Below are positions 1-7,648 of a stretch of 64,000 nucleotides of DNA, piece after piece. The position numbers were made by a program, and so were the translations under genes. Within the stretch, counting starts at the first letter, position 1; the number at the start of each line of letters is the position of its first letter. The notes beneath the pieces were generated by a model. The model was not told the DNA's origin and ran no database searches. It saw nothing but the letters and a program-made list of their open reading frames with translations. The DNA is from Myxococcales bacterium (lineage in GTDB: Bacteria > Myxococcota > Myxococcia > Myxococcales > Myxococcaceae): the NCBI GenBank assembly GCA_020846875.1, contig JADLDB010000060.1, positions 47,946 through 111,945 on the forward strand. Reading direction: 5' to 3'.

Positions 1-84
1 GGTCCAGCGGCACGAAGACCCGGACATCATCCTCGGACCCCACGCCCGAGTTCGTAGGCGGAGCGCCCAAAGGAGAAGGTCGAG

Positions 85-345
85 ATGAACGACGACCAGG
101 CTCGCATTCTCGATGCTCTGGCCGCCTGCCTCGACGAGCGTCCGCACATGGCCAATGCGGTGAAGGCACTCTTCCTGGGGCAGATGTCCCTCGCAGAAGT
201 GCTGGCCCGGCTCAGCGAGTTCGAACTTGAGCCAGGCCTCCCGGTCCATCTCTTCGGGCTGATTGCCGCCGCCAAGAGGGCCATGTCCACCGGGGACGAC
301 TCGGCCTTCTGGCGTCGAGCTTGGCATCGTCTCGGGCTGGTGTAG
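85..345 (+). CDS. Small hypothetical protein, 86 aa
   Basis: I do not recognise this protein. It is an 86-residue, soluble-looking, mostly helical protein with no signal peptide and no Cys pair. It starts at ATG 85, preceded by a strong Shine-Dalgarno run (AAAGGAGAAGG) at good spacing. It ends eight bases before the convergent XRE regulator gene. It lies in the accessory element and is too short to assign a function. Confidence 0.55.
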   Translation: MNDDQARILDALAACLDERPHMANAVKALFLGQMSLAEVLARLSEFELEPGLPVHLFGLIAAAKRAMSTGDDSAFWRRAWHRLGLV

Positions 346-352
346 CCCCCGC

Positions 353-646
353 TCAACGGGGCCGACGAGTTCCCGTCTTGGCCTTGGTGCTCGGCCTACC
401 GGGGCGGCGCACAGCTGGTCGGGCAGGCTTGAAGAGCGCTCCTGGATCACACCCGAGCACGTTGGACAGCCGCACCAGGGTGCTGACGGAGACGTCCTTC
501 CGGGCCTGCTCGATAAACCTGAAGAACCTGATGTCGAACCCGGCCCGCTCGGAGAGCTGCTCCTGAGTGAGCCCGAGCCGTTCCCTGCGTCGTCGCACGT
601 TGGCGGCGATGAAGTCGAGGAAGGGCTGTTCCGGCGGGCCGGCCAT
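353..646 (-). CDS. XRE-family HTH transcriptional regulator
   Basis: The 97-residue protein carries a Cro/CI-type helix-turn-helix over about residues 10-65: RRRRERLGLTQEQLSERAGF, then a recognition helix region and the conserved LVRLSNVLGCDPGALF segment. The tail is basic and Pro/Arg-rich (RRPGRPSTKAK), probably extra DNA contact. ATG 646 is chosen because it precedes the domain by a normal distance; a GTG at 697 in frame would add 17 residues of poor-quality sequence. No clear ribosome binding site precedes either start. It is likely a local repressor of the element. The divergent lipoprotein gene at 735 begins 88 bases away, so the shared gap could hold its operator. Confidence 0.75.
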   Translation of the reverse strand: MAGPPEQPFLDFIAANVRRRRERLGLTQEQLSERAGFDIRFFRFIEQARKDVSVSTLVRLSNVLGCDPGALFKPARPAVRRPGRPSTKAKTGTRRPR

Positions 647-734
647 TCGGCCATCGGTACCGCCGCAGTGGGGCCACAAACAGGTGGCGCTCGCCACCAG
701 AACTGTAAATCATCCGAACCGAAGGAGGGTCGTC

Positions 735-2744
735 ATGGTGAGAGCCGTTGCGATCATGGGGGTACTTCTGCTCGTGGGCGTGGTGAGTGGCTGCAAGCCC
801 ACCAACAAGGACGTCGCCAAAGCCGAGGCAGCGAAGGACGTGGCGGAGCTCGTTCGGCTCCTGCATCACGAGGAGCGAAGCGTCCATGCTCCGGCCTTGG
901 CCTCCCTCGTGCGACTCGGGGGGCCTGAGGCCACCAGAGAACTCGCCCAGGCGATGCAGGGAGCCTCGGATCCCCAGGTCATCGACGCTGCCCTTGGCGA
1001 GTGGCCAGCTCATGCCTGGGTGCTTGACGTCGTCTGGGGCGAAATCACCAAGGCGTCGACCGACCCCCAGGCCGCTGAGCGCATCCTCAAGGTGTTGGCC
1101 GCAAAGGACCCAGCCGCTCTCGGCACCTTCGTTTCGGGTCACATCGACACGTTGAAGCAGAACCTCAGGGATGAACCTGCTCGGCGTAGCGCACTCCTGG
1201 CGCTCACAGACGACCCGCTGGTTCCGGTTGAGGCGGCCACGATACTGGCTGGTGAGCGCTTCATCGCCGCCGGCGCCGCCTTGAAGGGGAAGCCCCTCAC
1301 CGAGGTCCTCCAGCAACTCGACGCTGCGGTGGCGATCCAGGGCCGCCTGACAAAGTCGGCGGGAGTGACCGGAGACCACGCTTGCATTGTGGCTTCTGCG
1401 CTGACGGCCCTCCTCCCGGCCGTTGCTGATGCCACGGAGCGCACTGAAGTAGACGCTCGCCTCGGAGCAATAGGGAGCGCCGTCTGCGACCGAGACCGAG
1501 AGAGGGTAGGCACCGCAGTTCTTGATGCGCTCAAATCGCTCCGGCTCGGCTACGAGCCAGGTCGGAAGGTCGAGGTCACCCCGGCGAAGTACTGCTGCAT
1601 CTACTTCGGCGAGTGCGACAGCGTGCTCCGGACGCCCGAGCAATGCGCTCAATCGAATGACCCGAACGGCAGATGGGCGCAGGTGAAGCCGGCCGAGTAC
1701 GCCCCTGACCCAGCGTTTGGGCCGAAGGAGGATGCGGACCAACTCCTCCGTGCGGCAGACCTTCTTGTCCTGCTCGGGCACGTCACTCGGCGCAATGTTC
1801 ACGAGGACCTCGCCAAGTCGCTGAGCGCCCAAGCGGACCTCCAACGGAGCGGCAGCAAGACAGTCACCGACCTGGGGCAACTCCGGCAGGCCGTCGACGA
1901 CCTCAAGAAGGAGCGCAGCCGCTACCTCTATTTGAAGGGCTACATCGTGGCGGACGTTGGGGACAATACCTACGAGATGGCGACCGTCTCAGCGGTGCCG
2001 AGCTGCATGTCGTTCTCGTGCCCGACGCCGCCCAACCTGCGGGTTGGCAAGCACTCCATTCTCAAGACCACGGAAACGTCCTTCACCACGAAGGGGCTCT
2101 TCTCACTGTGGGCCGAGAAGAGCGGGGAGCAGGACATCAAGACGAAGGACGGGTTCACCGAAACGTGGGCCGTGTTCACCGAGGTCGACAAGTCGGTGCC
2201 TAAAGGCATCGAGTCAGACATCGAGGCCAAGCAGAAGGAGCTGTCGACCCTCACCAAGAACTCGGCGGCGACAATCAAGAAGATGGAGACCGACCGCCGC
2301 CAACTCGGCCTCGCCGTTGATGCCGTCGATGCTTCTGTTCTGGGAACGGCCCAGGGCGGCTCGGTACCCACTCCCCAAGAGTCGCCACGAAGGAATGCTG
2401 GGCGAGCGGGCTCTGGCGGACGGGTAGACCTCGGAGAACCGACCGTCATGGGCTCCCTCGACAAGGAGGTGGTCCAGAAGGTTGTTCTCGCCAACCGTGA
2501 GAGAGTGACGGCCTGCTACGACGCAGAACTCAGCAGAGCGCCAGGGCTCAGCGGCCAGGCCTCGGCGAAGTTCGTGATCGGCGCCGACGGCAGCGTGACC
2601 CAGGCTCAGGCCACGAAGTCGACCTTGGCGAACGAGACACTGGAGAACTGCCTTGCTCTCCAAGTGCGTGGCTGGACCTTCCCGAAGCCGAAGAATGGCG
2701 GCGTGGTCGTGGTGAGCTTCCCCTTCGTCTTCAGGTCACCCTGA
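735..2744 (+). CDS. HEAT-repeat lipoprotein with AgmX/PglI C-terminal domain
   Basis: The 669-residue protein starts at ATG 735 behind GGAGGG. An N-terminal lipoprotein signal (hydrophobic GVLLLVGVVSGC, acylated Cys near residue 18) puts it in the cell envelope. Residues about 25-110 look like HEAT repeats (alternating helical LVRLL and ALASLV segments). The middle has a Cys-containing patch (KYCCIYFGECD) and a coiled-coil-like stretch near residues 485-530. The last 100 residues match the myxobacterial AgmX/PglI C-terminal family, seen in gliding-motility and envelope proteins: ACYDAEL, LSGQASAKFVI..DGSV, ENCLALQVRGWTFPKP and VVVSFPFVF. This domain shows that the element is adapted to myxobacterial hosts. 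The molecular role is unknown. Confidence 0.8.
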   Translation: MVRAVAIMGVLLLVGVVSGCKPTNKDVAKAEAAKDVAELVRLLHHEERSVHAPALASLVRLGGPEATRELAQAMQGASDPQVIDAALGEWPAHAWVLDVVWGEITKASTDPQAAERILKVLAAKDPAALGTFVSGHIDTLKQNLRDEPARRSALLALTDDPLVPVEAATILAGERFIAAGAALKGKPLTEVLQQLDAAVAIQGRLTKSAGVTGDHACIVASALTALLPAVADATERTEVDARLGAIGSAVCDRDRERVGTAVLDALKSLRLGYEPGRKVEVTPAKYCCIYFGECDSVLRTPEQCAQSNDPNGRWAQVKPAEYAPDPAFGPKEDADQLLRAADLLVLLGHVTRRNVHEDLAKSLSAQADLQRSGSKTVTDLGQLRQAVDDLKKERSRYLYLKGYIVADVGDNTYEMATVSAVPSCMSFSCPTPPNLRVGKHSILKTTETSFTTKGLFSLWAEKSGEQDIKTKDGFTETWAVFTEVDKSVPKGIESDIEAKQKELSTLTKNSAATIKKMETDRRQLGLAVDAVDASVLGTAQGGSVPTPQESPRRNAGRAGSGGRVDLGEPTVMGSLDKEVVQKVVLANRERVTACYDAELSRAPGLSGQASAKFVIGADGSVTQAQATKSTLANETLENCLALQVRGWTFPKPKNGGVVVVSFPFVFRSP

Positions 2745-2872
2745 ACGCCTGCGCCGAGAAAAGGTGCCGGGGGAAGGACCAGCAGGCATTCCAGGAGTGC
2801 CACGCTGGTTGCGCCCAGGAGCGCAGCGACAAGTACCAAACCTGCTACGCCAGGTACGTTCTCGGCTGGTAG
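2741..2872 (+). CDS. Possible Cys-rich mini-protein, 43 aa, overlapping the lipoprotein stop
   Basis: After the lipoprotein stop a second frame stays open, starting with CTG 2741 that overlaps the TGA. It encodes a 43-residue peptide with five spaced cysteines (NACAEKRC, QECHAGC, QTCYARY) ending at TAG 2870-2872, just before a strong hairpin. The even Cys spacing and Tyr/Cys content look more like a real peptide than random GC-rich frame. There is no ATG, GTG or TTG start, so it needs translational coupling at a CTG, or it is the relic of a longer C-terminus lost by frameshift. Low confidence. Confidence 0.3.
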   Translation: MNACAEKRCRGKDQQAFQECHAGCAQERSDKYQTCYARYVLGW

Positions 2873-2898
2873 CTCGGTCAAGTGCCCGGTTCGCTCCA

Positions 2899-2926
2899 GT
2901 ACCCCGCCGCAAGCGCGGCGGGGTAC
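2899..2926. terminator. Bidirectional terminator-like hairpin
   Basis: A perfect 12-bp inverted repeat (GTACCCCGCCGC and its complement) is separated by a four-base AAGC loop. It sits between the convergent plus-strand lipoprotein unit and the minus-strand gene ending at 2945. There is no T-run on either side, so it may act with Rho or simply protect mRNA ends. Confidence 0.65.
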
Positions 2927-2944
2927 CAGCGTCCAGGTGGGCGT

Positions 2945-3331
2945 TCAGTTGGGGCCCATCGCACGTTCTCTGTCGGTCGACCCCGGCTCCAGGGAGATGC
3001 CATGCCCAGGTGTGAGGTTCAGGAGCAGGGTGCCCTCGTGAACGAACAGGAAGATTCGAGCCAGGCTGAGATCAGAACGCTTGTCGAGCCAGCGGCGAGT
3101 GACCGAGTCGTGCTTGGCCATGACGGCCCTGATCCGCTTGGTCATGGGGAAGACCGGCCTGTCTGGACGCCAACCGTCGGCACGCAGGCCTTCCTTTAGC
3201 TCCGAGTCCTCGACCTCCCACACGACGACGGCGATCCCGCCGGCTTCGGCGATACGACCGATGGCTTCGGCGTTCGGCTTGATGCCCTCTTCGAAGATGC
3301 GCTGCATGAGGAACTGAGCGGGCGTCAGCAT
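2945..3331 (-). CDS. Hypothetical protein, 128 aa
   Basis: This is an unknown soluble alpha/beta protein. Visible segments are an N-terminal helix (LTPAQFLMQRIFEEG), a strand-like AGGIAVVVWEVEDSEL, and a C-terminal strand block (ARIFLFVHEGTLLLNL). It starts at ATG 3331 behind GGAGGCGGTC and overlaps the stop of the upstream gene (3325-3669) by seven bases, so the two are translationally coupled. It is the last gene of a three-gene minus-strand unit (4220 to 2945) driven from the bipartite promoter motif near 4279-4311. Confidence 0.65.
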   Translation of the reverse strand: MLTPAQFLMQRIFEEGIKPNAEAIGRIAEAGGIAVVVWEVEDSELKEGLRADGWRPDRPVFPMTKRIRAVMAKHDSVTRRWLDKRSDLSLARIFLFVHEGTLLLNLTPGHGISLEPGSTDRERAMGPN

Positions 3332-3669
3332 GACCGCCTCCGTGCAGCCGAACCGCCTCTGGGCGTCCCTCTGGCCCTGCGTTGCCGCTTGGCGACGAAC
3401 ACGCCGTCCGTGTCGAGGTCGAACCTGCTCTCGGGCCTCGGGTCGACTTCGTCCAGCTTGGGGTCGACCTCGAAGATGCGCACCAAGGCAGTCGGGTGGT
3501 CCTTCAGGAGCTTCTTCCGGGCGGCGAGCGCCTGCTTCCGGGTGTTGGCGACACCGAAGATGAGGCCGGACCAGGAACGCTGGCCCTTCGGCAGGTACTC
3601 GACGATGGCCGAGTCGTACCACTCACGGCCGTCGGCATCGTTCACGAAGAGTTCGTAGTAGGGGTTCAC
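3325..3669 (-). CDS. YELF/YELY-type small protein, paralogue of 16014-16376
   Basis: The 114-residue protein is of unknown function. It starts at GTG 3669 behind GGAGGTG, and the GTGA overlaps the upstream stop codon. It aligns clearly with the element's other small protein at 16014-16376: YELFVNDADGREWYD versus YELYVRDEDGTEWMYD, both continuing to EYLP or PYLP; DHPTALVRIFEVDP versus QHPKAMVRIVRDPN; FDLDTDGVFV versus YKLDADGVMV. The copy at 16014 carries an extra N-terminal CxxC motif. The conserved pattern is strand-rich, with an Asp-rich loop and a final LDxDGV motif. The tail here is very basic (KRQRRARGTPRGG), suggesting nucleic-acid contact. Confidence 0.65.
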   Translation of the reverse strand: MNPYYELFVNDADGREWYDSAIVEYLPKGQRSWSGLIFGVANTRKQALAARKKLLKDHPTALVRIFEVDPKLDEVDPRPESRFDLDTDGVFVAKRQRRARGTPRGGSAARRRSC

Positions 3670-4220
3670 GGGAACACCTCCGAGCAAAGAGCGCAGGCGC
3701 AGTGTCGGCCGTGCAGGTCGGGCTTGCGCAGGAAGCGCTTGGCGAAGGCGCTGGCCTCGTTTGCCGAGAGAATGACCCCGGCGTACCTCACGGCCCGCAG
3801 GCTCTCCTTCGCCGGCTCGATGAGTCTGGCACGTTCGTCGACGAGCCAACTGTGGTTGTGCCACCGGATGTGCGGCGAGTAGGCCCAGCCCGTTGCGATT
3901 CGAACTCCCTTCCGCCGGTTCAACCAGTACGAGAGGGCTGCGCTCTGGTGGCACTGCTTCGGGACCTGGACGTAGCGAAGAGAACTCGACTCGGCCATCA
4001 AGGCGCCACGCTGGACGAACTCCTGGACCCACAAGGCCGGGTCCTCGAAGCCGAGGTCGAAGACCAACTCGGTCTCCGACAACGCCTCTCCGGTGAGCGA
4101 CCGCAACTTCGCCAAGACCTGTTCAAAGCCGTCCGAGGTGGCTCCGGGCGTCTCCAGGTTCGGCAGCATGGGGTGATCCACTGACTGACCAACCGTGTTC
4201 TGGGTGAGCGGCTTGTTCAT
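3666..4220 (-). CDS. Hypothetical protein, 184 aa
   Basis: This is the first gene of the minus-strand three-gene unit. It starts at ATG 4220 behind AAGGAGAA. No family is recognised. The N-terminal half is acidic and helical (LAKLRSLTGEALSETELVFDLGF). The second half is basic and aromatic (SYWLNRRKGVRIATGW, HIRWHNHSWLVDERARLI) and ends with a small Cys/His cluster (HGRHCACALCSEV) that could bind metal. Its stop overlaps the next start (GTGA). The bipartite promoter-like motif lies 59 bases upstream of its ATG. Confidence 0.65.
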   Translation of the reverse strand: MNKPLTQNTVGQSVDHPMLPNLETPGATSDGFEQVLAKLRSLTGEALSETELVFDLGFEDPALWVQEFVQRGALMAESSSLRYVQVPKQCHQSAALSYWLNRRKGVRIATGWAYSPHIRWHNHSWLVDERARLIEPAKESLRAVRYAGVILSANEASAFAKRFLRKPDLHGRHCACALCSEVFP

Positions 4221-4278
4221 GTGGCGTTCTCCTTGAGTGGGTGCTGCAGGAGCAATTGAACGGCAGGCCGCCTCACAC

Positions 4279-4311
4279 CCTCGACGTCAGGTTTCCCGGT
4301 CAAAGTTGAGG
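4279..4311 (-). promoter_or_regulatory. Bipartite promoter-like motif, copy A
   Basis: Read on the minus strand the site is CCTCAACTTTG, 15 bases, then GTCGAGG, ending 59 bases upstream of the ATG at 4220. The same two boxes with the same 15-base spacer occur at 7190-7222, a similar distance upstream of the MCM-like gene, while the spacers themselves differ. The geometry resembles the two boxes of an alternative or ECF-type sigma factor promoter, or an operator for an element-encoded regulator. Confidence 0.6.
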
Positions 4312-4435
4312 TGCAGTCCGCCTGCGTAACCGCCCGGTCTGCCTGGACTTCTGCGTCGTGGTCGGTGAGGTCGAGAACTTGAGGCCCGCCCGGCGTGGCG
4401 GACGATTGGTCCTCTCGTTCCAGACCGAGGACCAA

Positions 4436-5200
4436 ATGGGCAGAAAGCCGGCGAGGCCAGACCGCCTCACGCAAGACGACGTGCGGACGACGCTCATCAC
4501 CATCTTGGCGGTAGCTCGGCAGTGGTCGAGCGAGATCGAGAACAGGGCCTTCGGGCTGGCGACCCATGAAGCCTACGACTTCGATCGTGCCTTCCTGGCG
4601 AAGCTCGTCACTCTCGCTCGGCATCACGAGGAGGTTCGACCGCTCACCTACTCCAAGACGACCAAGCCTGTCCCCACCACGAAGAAGCACCTGCAAGCCC
4701 TTCGGCTCAGGCGGGAGGTTGCAGCCGTCATCAAGGCCGCCCGCACTGGGGATTTGCCCTCCGACGTCGCTGTCGGCCGCATAGTCGGTCTGGTGGGCGA
4801 CCAGCATGTGCGGCACGTTCGTCAATGGGCCGAAGCGACGATGACCTTCAACCGTGAGGGAAAGCGGAACACGCCCACCAAGGACGCAGAGGAACTGCTC
4901 CAGCGACTCGACGTCGGCGCCGCCAGCTCCGGCCGCATCACGCAGACCATCGAGGCGGAGCGCAGGGCTCGAAGGGCCGAACTCGAAACGCAGCGTTCAC
5001 GGTCGGTCCTCCTTCCCTACGTGTTCTCCCTCTTCGACATACGGAAGGAGCTGCACGATCCACTGACGAAGGCCGCACTGAGCCTCGCTTCAGAGACCGA
5101 CAGGGAGCAGGAGGAGAAGGCCGTGCAGGGGAACCTGAATCTGGAAGGCCGTGCCAAGGGCGTCATGGGGCGAATTGGAAAGTTCTTCAAGGGCGTGTAG
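4436..5200 (+). CDS. Hypothetical protein, 254 aa
   Basis: This unknown, charged and mostly helical protein has no signal peptide. ATG 4436 is preceded by GAGG at good spacing; an ATG at 4358 in frame would add 26 low-quality residues and run into the divergent promoter region. Features seen are basic N-terminal helices (RLTQDDVRTTLITILAVARQW), a middle region rich in Arg/Glu (EAERRARRAELETQRSR, coiled-coil-like, residues about 175-200) and a C-terminus GRIGKFFKGV. It lies convergent with the MCM-like gene, 31 bases away. No function can be inferred. Confidence 0.6.
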   Translation: MGRKPARPDRLTQDDVRTTLITILAVARQWSSEIENRAFGLATHEAYDFDRAFLAKLVTLARHHEEVRPLTYSKTTKPVPTTKKHLQALRLRREVAAVIKAARTGDLPSDVAVGRIVGLVGDQHVRHVRQWAEATMTFNREGKRNTPTKDAEELLQRLDVGAASSGRITQTIEAERRARRAELETQRSRSVLLPYVFSLFDIRKELHDPLTKAALSLASETDREQEEKAVQGNLNLEGRAKGVMGRIGKFFKGV

Positions 5201-5231
5201 GTCGCTTGCTGCTGCGTCGACGAGGCGGCGG

Positions 5232-7136
5232 TCACGCTCCACCGTCCCCGTCCGGGGCCGCCGGCCCGGGAATCAGGTACTGGCCCTTGCCGGTTCTCAC
5301 GCCGCCGGCTTGCTGGAGGTGGCGACGAGCGGTGCGTTCGCAGATGACCTCGCCGGTCTGCTCCTTGTAGGCGTTCACCACGTCGGCGGTGTGGACTTCT
5401 CGGCCAGCGAGTCCGGCAAACCATGCGGCCCGCTGCTGCGGCGACGAGGTGCCGGTCGCCGAACTCGGGTAGCTCGTGCCCCGAATCTTGAGGAACTCCA
5501 ACTTGCGATTGATGAAGGTGGTCGCCACGTCGATGTCGGAGGGCTGGGCCTCGTCGCTGTCCCGCCCTCGTGCCGATGCGGCGACGAAGCGAGCGAACGA
5601 GATGGCCATCCTGGCAGGGATGTCCGAGGCCTCGGGCATCGTGGCGAAGTCGGCCGCATTCTTCGTGTAGATGTCGTCGTGAACGGCGGCCATCACTTCA
5701 CGAACTTGGGTGAGCGACACGTCGGGGTTGCGGTCACGCAGCAGCGCAACCAGCAGCCGAAGCTCTCGGACCCACGGCTGGTGGTCGAGATCTCCGGCAC
5801 CACCTCGCATCGTGGCGTAGAGCCGGCGTGAAACGGACCAACTCCGGTGAACGTTCTCCGGAATCTCGACGATGCCATCGATGCGGCTGATGACCGGCCT
5901 GTTCTGCAACAAGCTCGCCTCGTGGCCCGAACCGACCGGTCCCCTGGTGACTTGAGCGCTGCGATTCAGGTCGATGAGGAGCGAGGTCGGTGTATCCCTT
6001 CGGAGGCCGCCGGCCACGCTGTCCCTGACGGTGCCGTCCTCCATGAGTTCCTGGAGCATCGGCGCCAACTTGCGGAAGGCAGCTCCCTCCCAGCCGTGAA
6101 CGTCCTGCAGAATGGCGACACCGTGCGCCGCCTGGGGGAGTAGACCGGGCTGTGAGACCCAGCCGCCTTCAGTGGAACGAGAAGCCCCCACCAACCCTGC
6201 GGCACTGAACTTCGTCGCCGACAACTCGACGCACGTGACATTGAGTGCGTGGGCGACCAGCCCGACGAGCTTCTTGCCTTGGCCGGGCGGGCCAACCACG
6301 AGACCATGAAGCCGACCTGGTGCGTGATCAACACGACCGCCTGAGAGCGCCTGCAGCACGGCGAAGTGAATCAGGTCTCGCAGCTCGGCGAACTCGTCCA
6401 ACCCGACGATGTTGAGCTGCTTCACGACCTGCTCGAAGAGATGCCGGGCCGGCGCCACGCCTTCGCCCTGCAGCTTCTTGAGCAGGACCTCGGTCTTCGA
6501 CCGCTCTTCGGCGGTCGCCCCGAGCAGGTCGAGCATCGAGTTGGTGGGCCGGGCCCCTGCGATGCTGACGAAGAAGCCTCGGGGGCCGACTGCCAGGCTG
6601 CGCTGTGGGGTTCTGGAATCCAGCTTGAGCGGCAGGTCGACGGGAACGCAGAGGAACTCGATGCTCGATGCCATGCGGCGCAAGTCGTGAATGAGCTGGA
6701 TGTCTGCGCCCAGAAGGTCGAGGGACCACACTGAGTCGCCGTCTCGGTCGATGAGACGAACGCTCGTGGCTTCGACCCTCCGGAACTCGCCGGGAACATC
6801 GGGCAGGCGAAGAACCTGGGGCTCGTGAACCTCGATGACCGAGCCAGCGACCCGAAACGGGCGGAGCACGCTTTGGGCCTTCTTGAGCCCCCGGATTCGA
6901 GCTGGCGTGGCTGTTTCCCACGAGACGGGAGTCGGCAGACCGTTCTCGATGGGAACAGCGAGATTGACGAGCTTTTCGATGTCTTCGTCCTCGGCGTGTG
7001 GCCCCAAGGCCTTGCGGAGGAAGGCGTAGACCGACCGGTGAAGGGTCCGCTCGACGGTCTGCGGCAGCAGCTCAGCGCCGCCGTCGTGCTTGAGCTGCTC
7101 GGCCGCTGGAACGGGAACCTCTGCGTCGCTGGGCAT
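5232..7136 (-). CDS. MCM-like AAA+ ATPase/helicase, possible element replication protein
   Basis: The 634-residue protein starts at ATG 7136 behind GGAGA (an in-frame ATG lies at 7148). The layout resembles minichromosome-maintenance helicases. Residues 90-130 look like an OB-fold strand region (RPFRVAGSVIEVHEPQVLRL). The AAA+ core holds Walker A GPPGQGKK (282-289), a degenerate Walker B AILQDVHG (341-348), an MCM-like helix region LQELMEDGTVRDS (361-373) and an arginine-finger-type SRID (417-420, compare SRFD of MCMs). Residues about 580-622 form a C-terminal winged helix (HTADVVNAYKEQTGE, then RTARRHLQQAG). The Walker B lacks the usual DE pair, so ATP hydrolysis may be weak or use another acid. 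MCM homologues are known in some bacterial mobile elements. An alternative is a non-replicative AAA+ regulator. Confidence 0.65.
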   Translation of the reverse strand: MPSDAEVPVPAAEQLKHDGGAELLPQTVERTLHRSVYAFLRKALGPHAEDEDIEKLVNLAVPIENGLPTPVSWETATPARIRGLKKAQSVLRPFRVAGSVIEVHEPQVLRLPDVPGEFRRVEATSVRLIDRDGDSVWSLDLLGADIQLIHDLRRMASSIEFLCVPVDLPLKLDSRTPQRSLAVGPRGFFVSIAGARPTNSMLDLLGATAEERSKTEVLLKKLQGEGVAPARHLFEQVVKQLNIVGLDEFAELRDLIHFAVLQALSGGRVDHAPGRLHGLVVGPPGQGKKLVGLVAHALNVTCVELSATKFSAAGLVGASRSTEGGWVSQPGLLPQAAHGVAILQDVHGWEGAAFRKLAPMLQELMEDGTVRDSVAGGLRRDTPTSLLIDLNRSAQVTRGPVGSGHEASLLQNRPVISRIDGIVEIPENVHRSWSVSRRLYATMRGGAGDLDHQPWVRELRLLVALLRDRNPDVSLTQVREVMAAVHDDIYTKNAADFATMPEASDIPARMAISFARFVAASARGRDSDEAQPSDIDVATTFINRKLEFLKIRGTSYPSSATGTSSPQQRAAWFAGLAGREVHTADVVNAYKEQTGEVICERTARRHLQQAGGVRTGKGQYLIPGPAAPDGDGGA

Positions 7137-7189
7137 GTGCGTCTCCATGTTGGGGTTGAGACGCAAACTTCCCAGCGGGAGGGCGACCT

Positions 7190-7222
7190 CCTCGACACCA
7201 ACTCTGCGGCGCAAAGTTGAGG
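7190..7222 (-). promoter_or_regulatory. Bipartite promoter-like motif, copy B
   Basis: On the minus strand the site reads CCTCAACTTTG, 15 bases, then GTCGAGG, ending 54 bases before the MCM-like start at 7136. Box sequences and spacer length are identical to copy A at 4279-4311, while the spacer bases are not conserved. That is the signature of a two-contact recognition site rather than a recent duplication. Confidence 0.6.
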
Positions 7223-7354
7223 CGAGGTCTGGAGGGCTCATTGGCCAGAAGCCGCCTGACGTCCCAGTCATGCTCGGTTGCGGCGCTGACGCCCGCTGCG
7301 CGGGCGTAGCGCTGGAGGCGGTCAGCTTCGGCCGGTGGGTGGTCAACCGGCATG

Positions 7355-7395
7355 GCGGACACGTGTCCGCTTGTCCGGTTGTCCGCTTGGCCGGG
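7355..7395. repeat. 16-bp palindrome followed by tandem 8-bp TGTCCG repeats
   Basis: GCGGACACGTGTCCGC (7355-7370) is a perfect palindrome. Its right arm is the first of three tandem 8-mers of the form TGTCCG(C/G)T at 7364-7371, 7372-7379 and 7380-7387. A degenerate fourth unit (TGGCCGGG) follows to 7395. A related three-unit array occurs at 16667-16690 inside a coding region, sharing 20 identical bases. This could be an iteron-like or operator site. Confidence 0.55.
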
Positions 7396-7648
7396 AGGCC
7401 CCTCCCAAATTCCCGCAAGAAAAAAACGGAGCCGGGGGTCGTCGGGCTGAAATCGACGAGGCCGGGGAGGGGGTCAACCTGCAGCTTCGTCGGGGCGCCA
7501 GGGGGGCCTCGTGTGAGCCCGAGGCTCAGTTGCCACAGAGGACCCTCCCCCTTCAGTAACCCGGTCTTTCTTAGGCCTACCGATTGGCGAGGCAGGCGAG
7601 CGGGAACCGCTCCAGTTTCTGGAGCACCGATTCGCAAGAACTTGCTGC

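Larger units (their letters stand above)
7137..7648. other. 512-base divergent intergenic region upstream of the MCM-like gene
   Basis: No protein-like frame is supported here. From left to right it holds promoter motif copy B (7190-7222), a 16-bp palindrome running into tandem 8-bp repeats (7355-7395), and a short A-rich run (AAGAAAAAAACGG near 7418-7430) in otherwise GC-rich DNA. It separates the MCM-like gene (minus) from the PcfJ-family gene (plus). The combination of palindrome, short iterated repeats, a low-GC patch and an adjacent helicase-like gene is what a plasmid-type replication origin would look like. A regulatory hub for the two divergent genes is the simpler alternative. Confidence 0.4.

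Noticed and set aside
447..1880. Long minus-strand frame opposite the HEAT/AgmX lipoprotein
   Set aside because: It is a composition-driven shadow: Arg/Leu-rich with no motif, while the plus strand has a signal peptide, ribosome binding site and known C-terminal domain.
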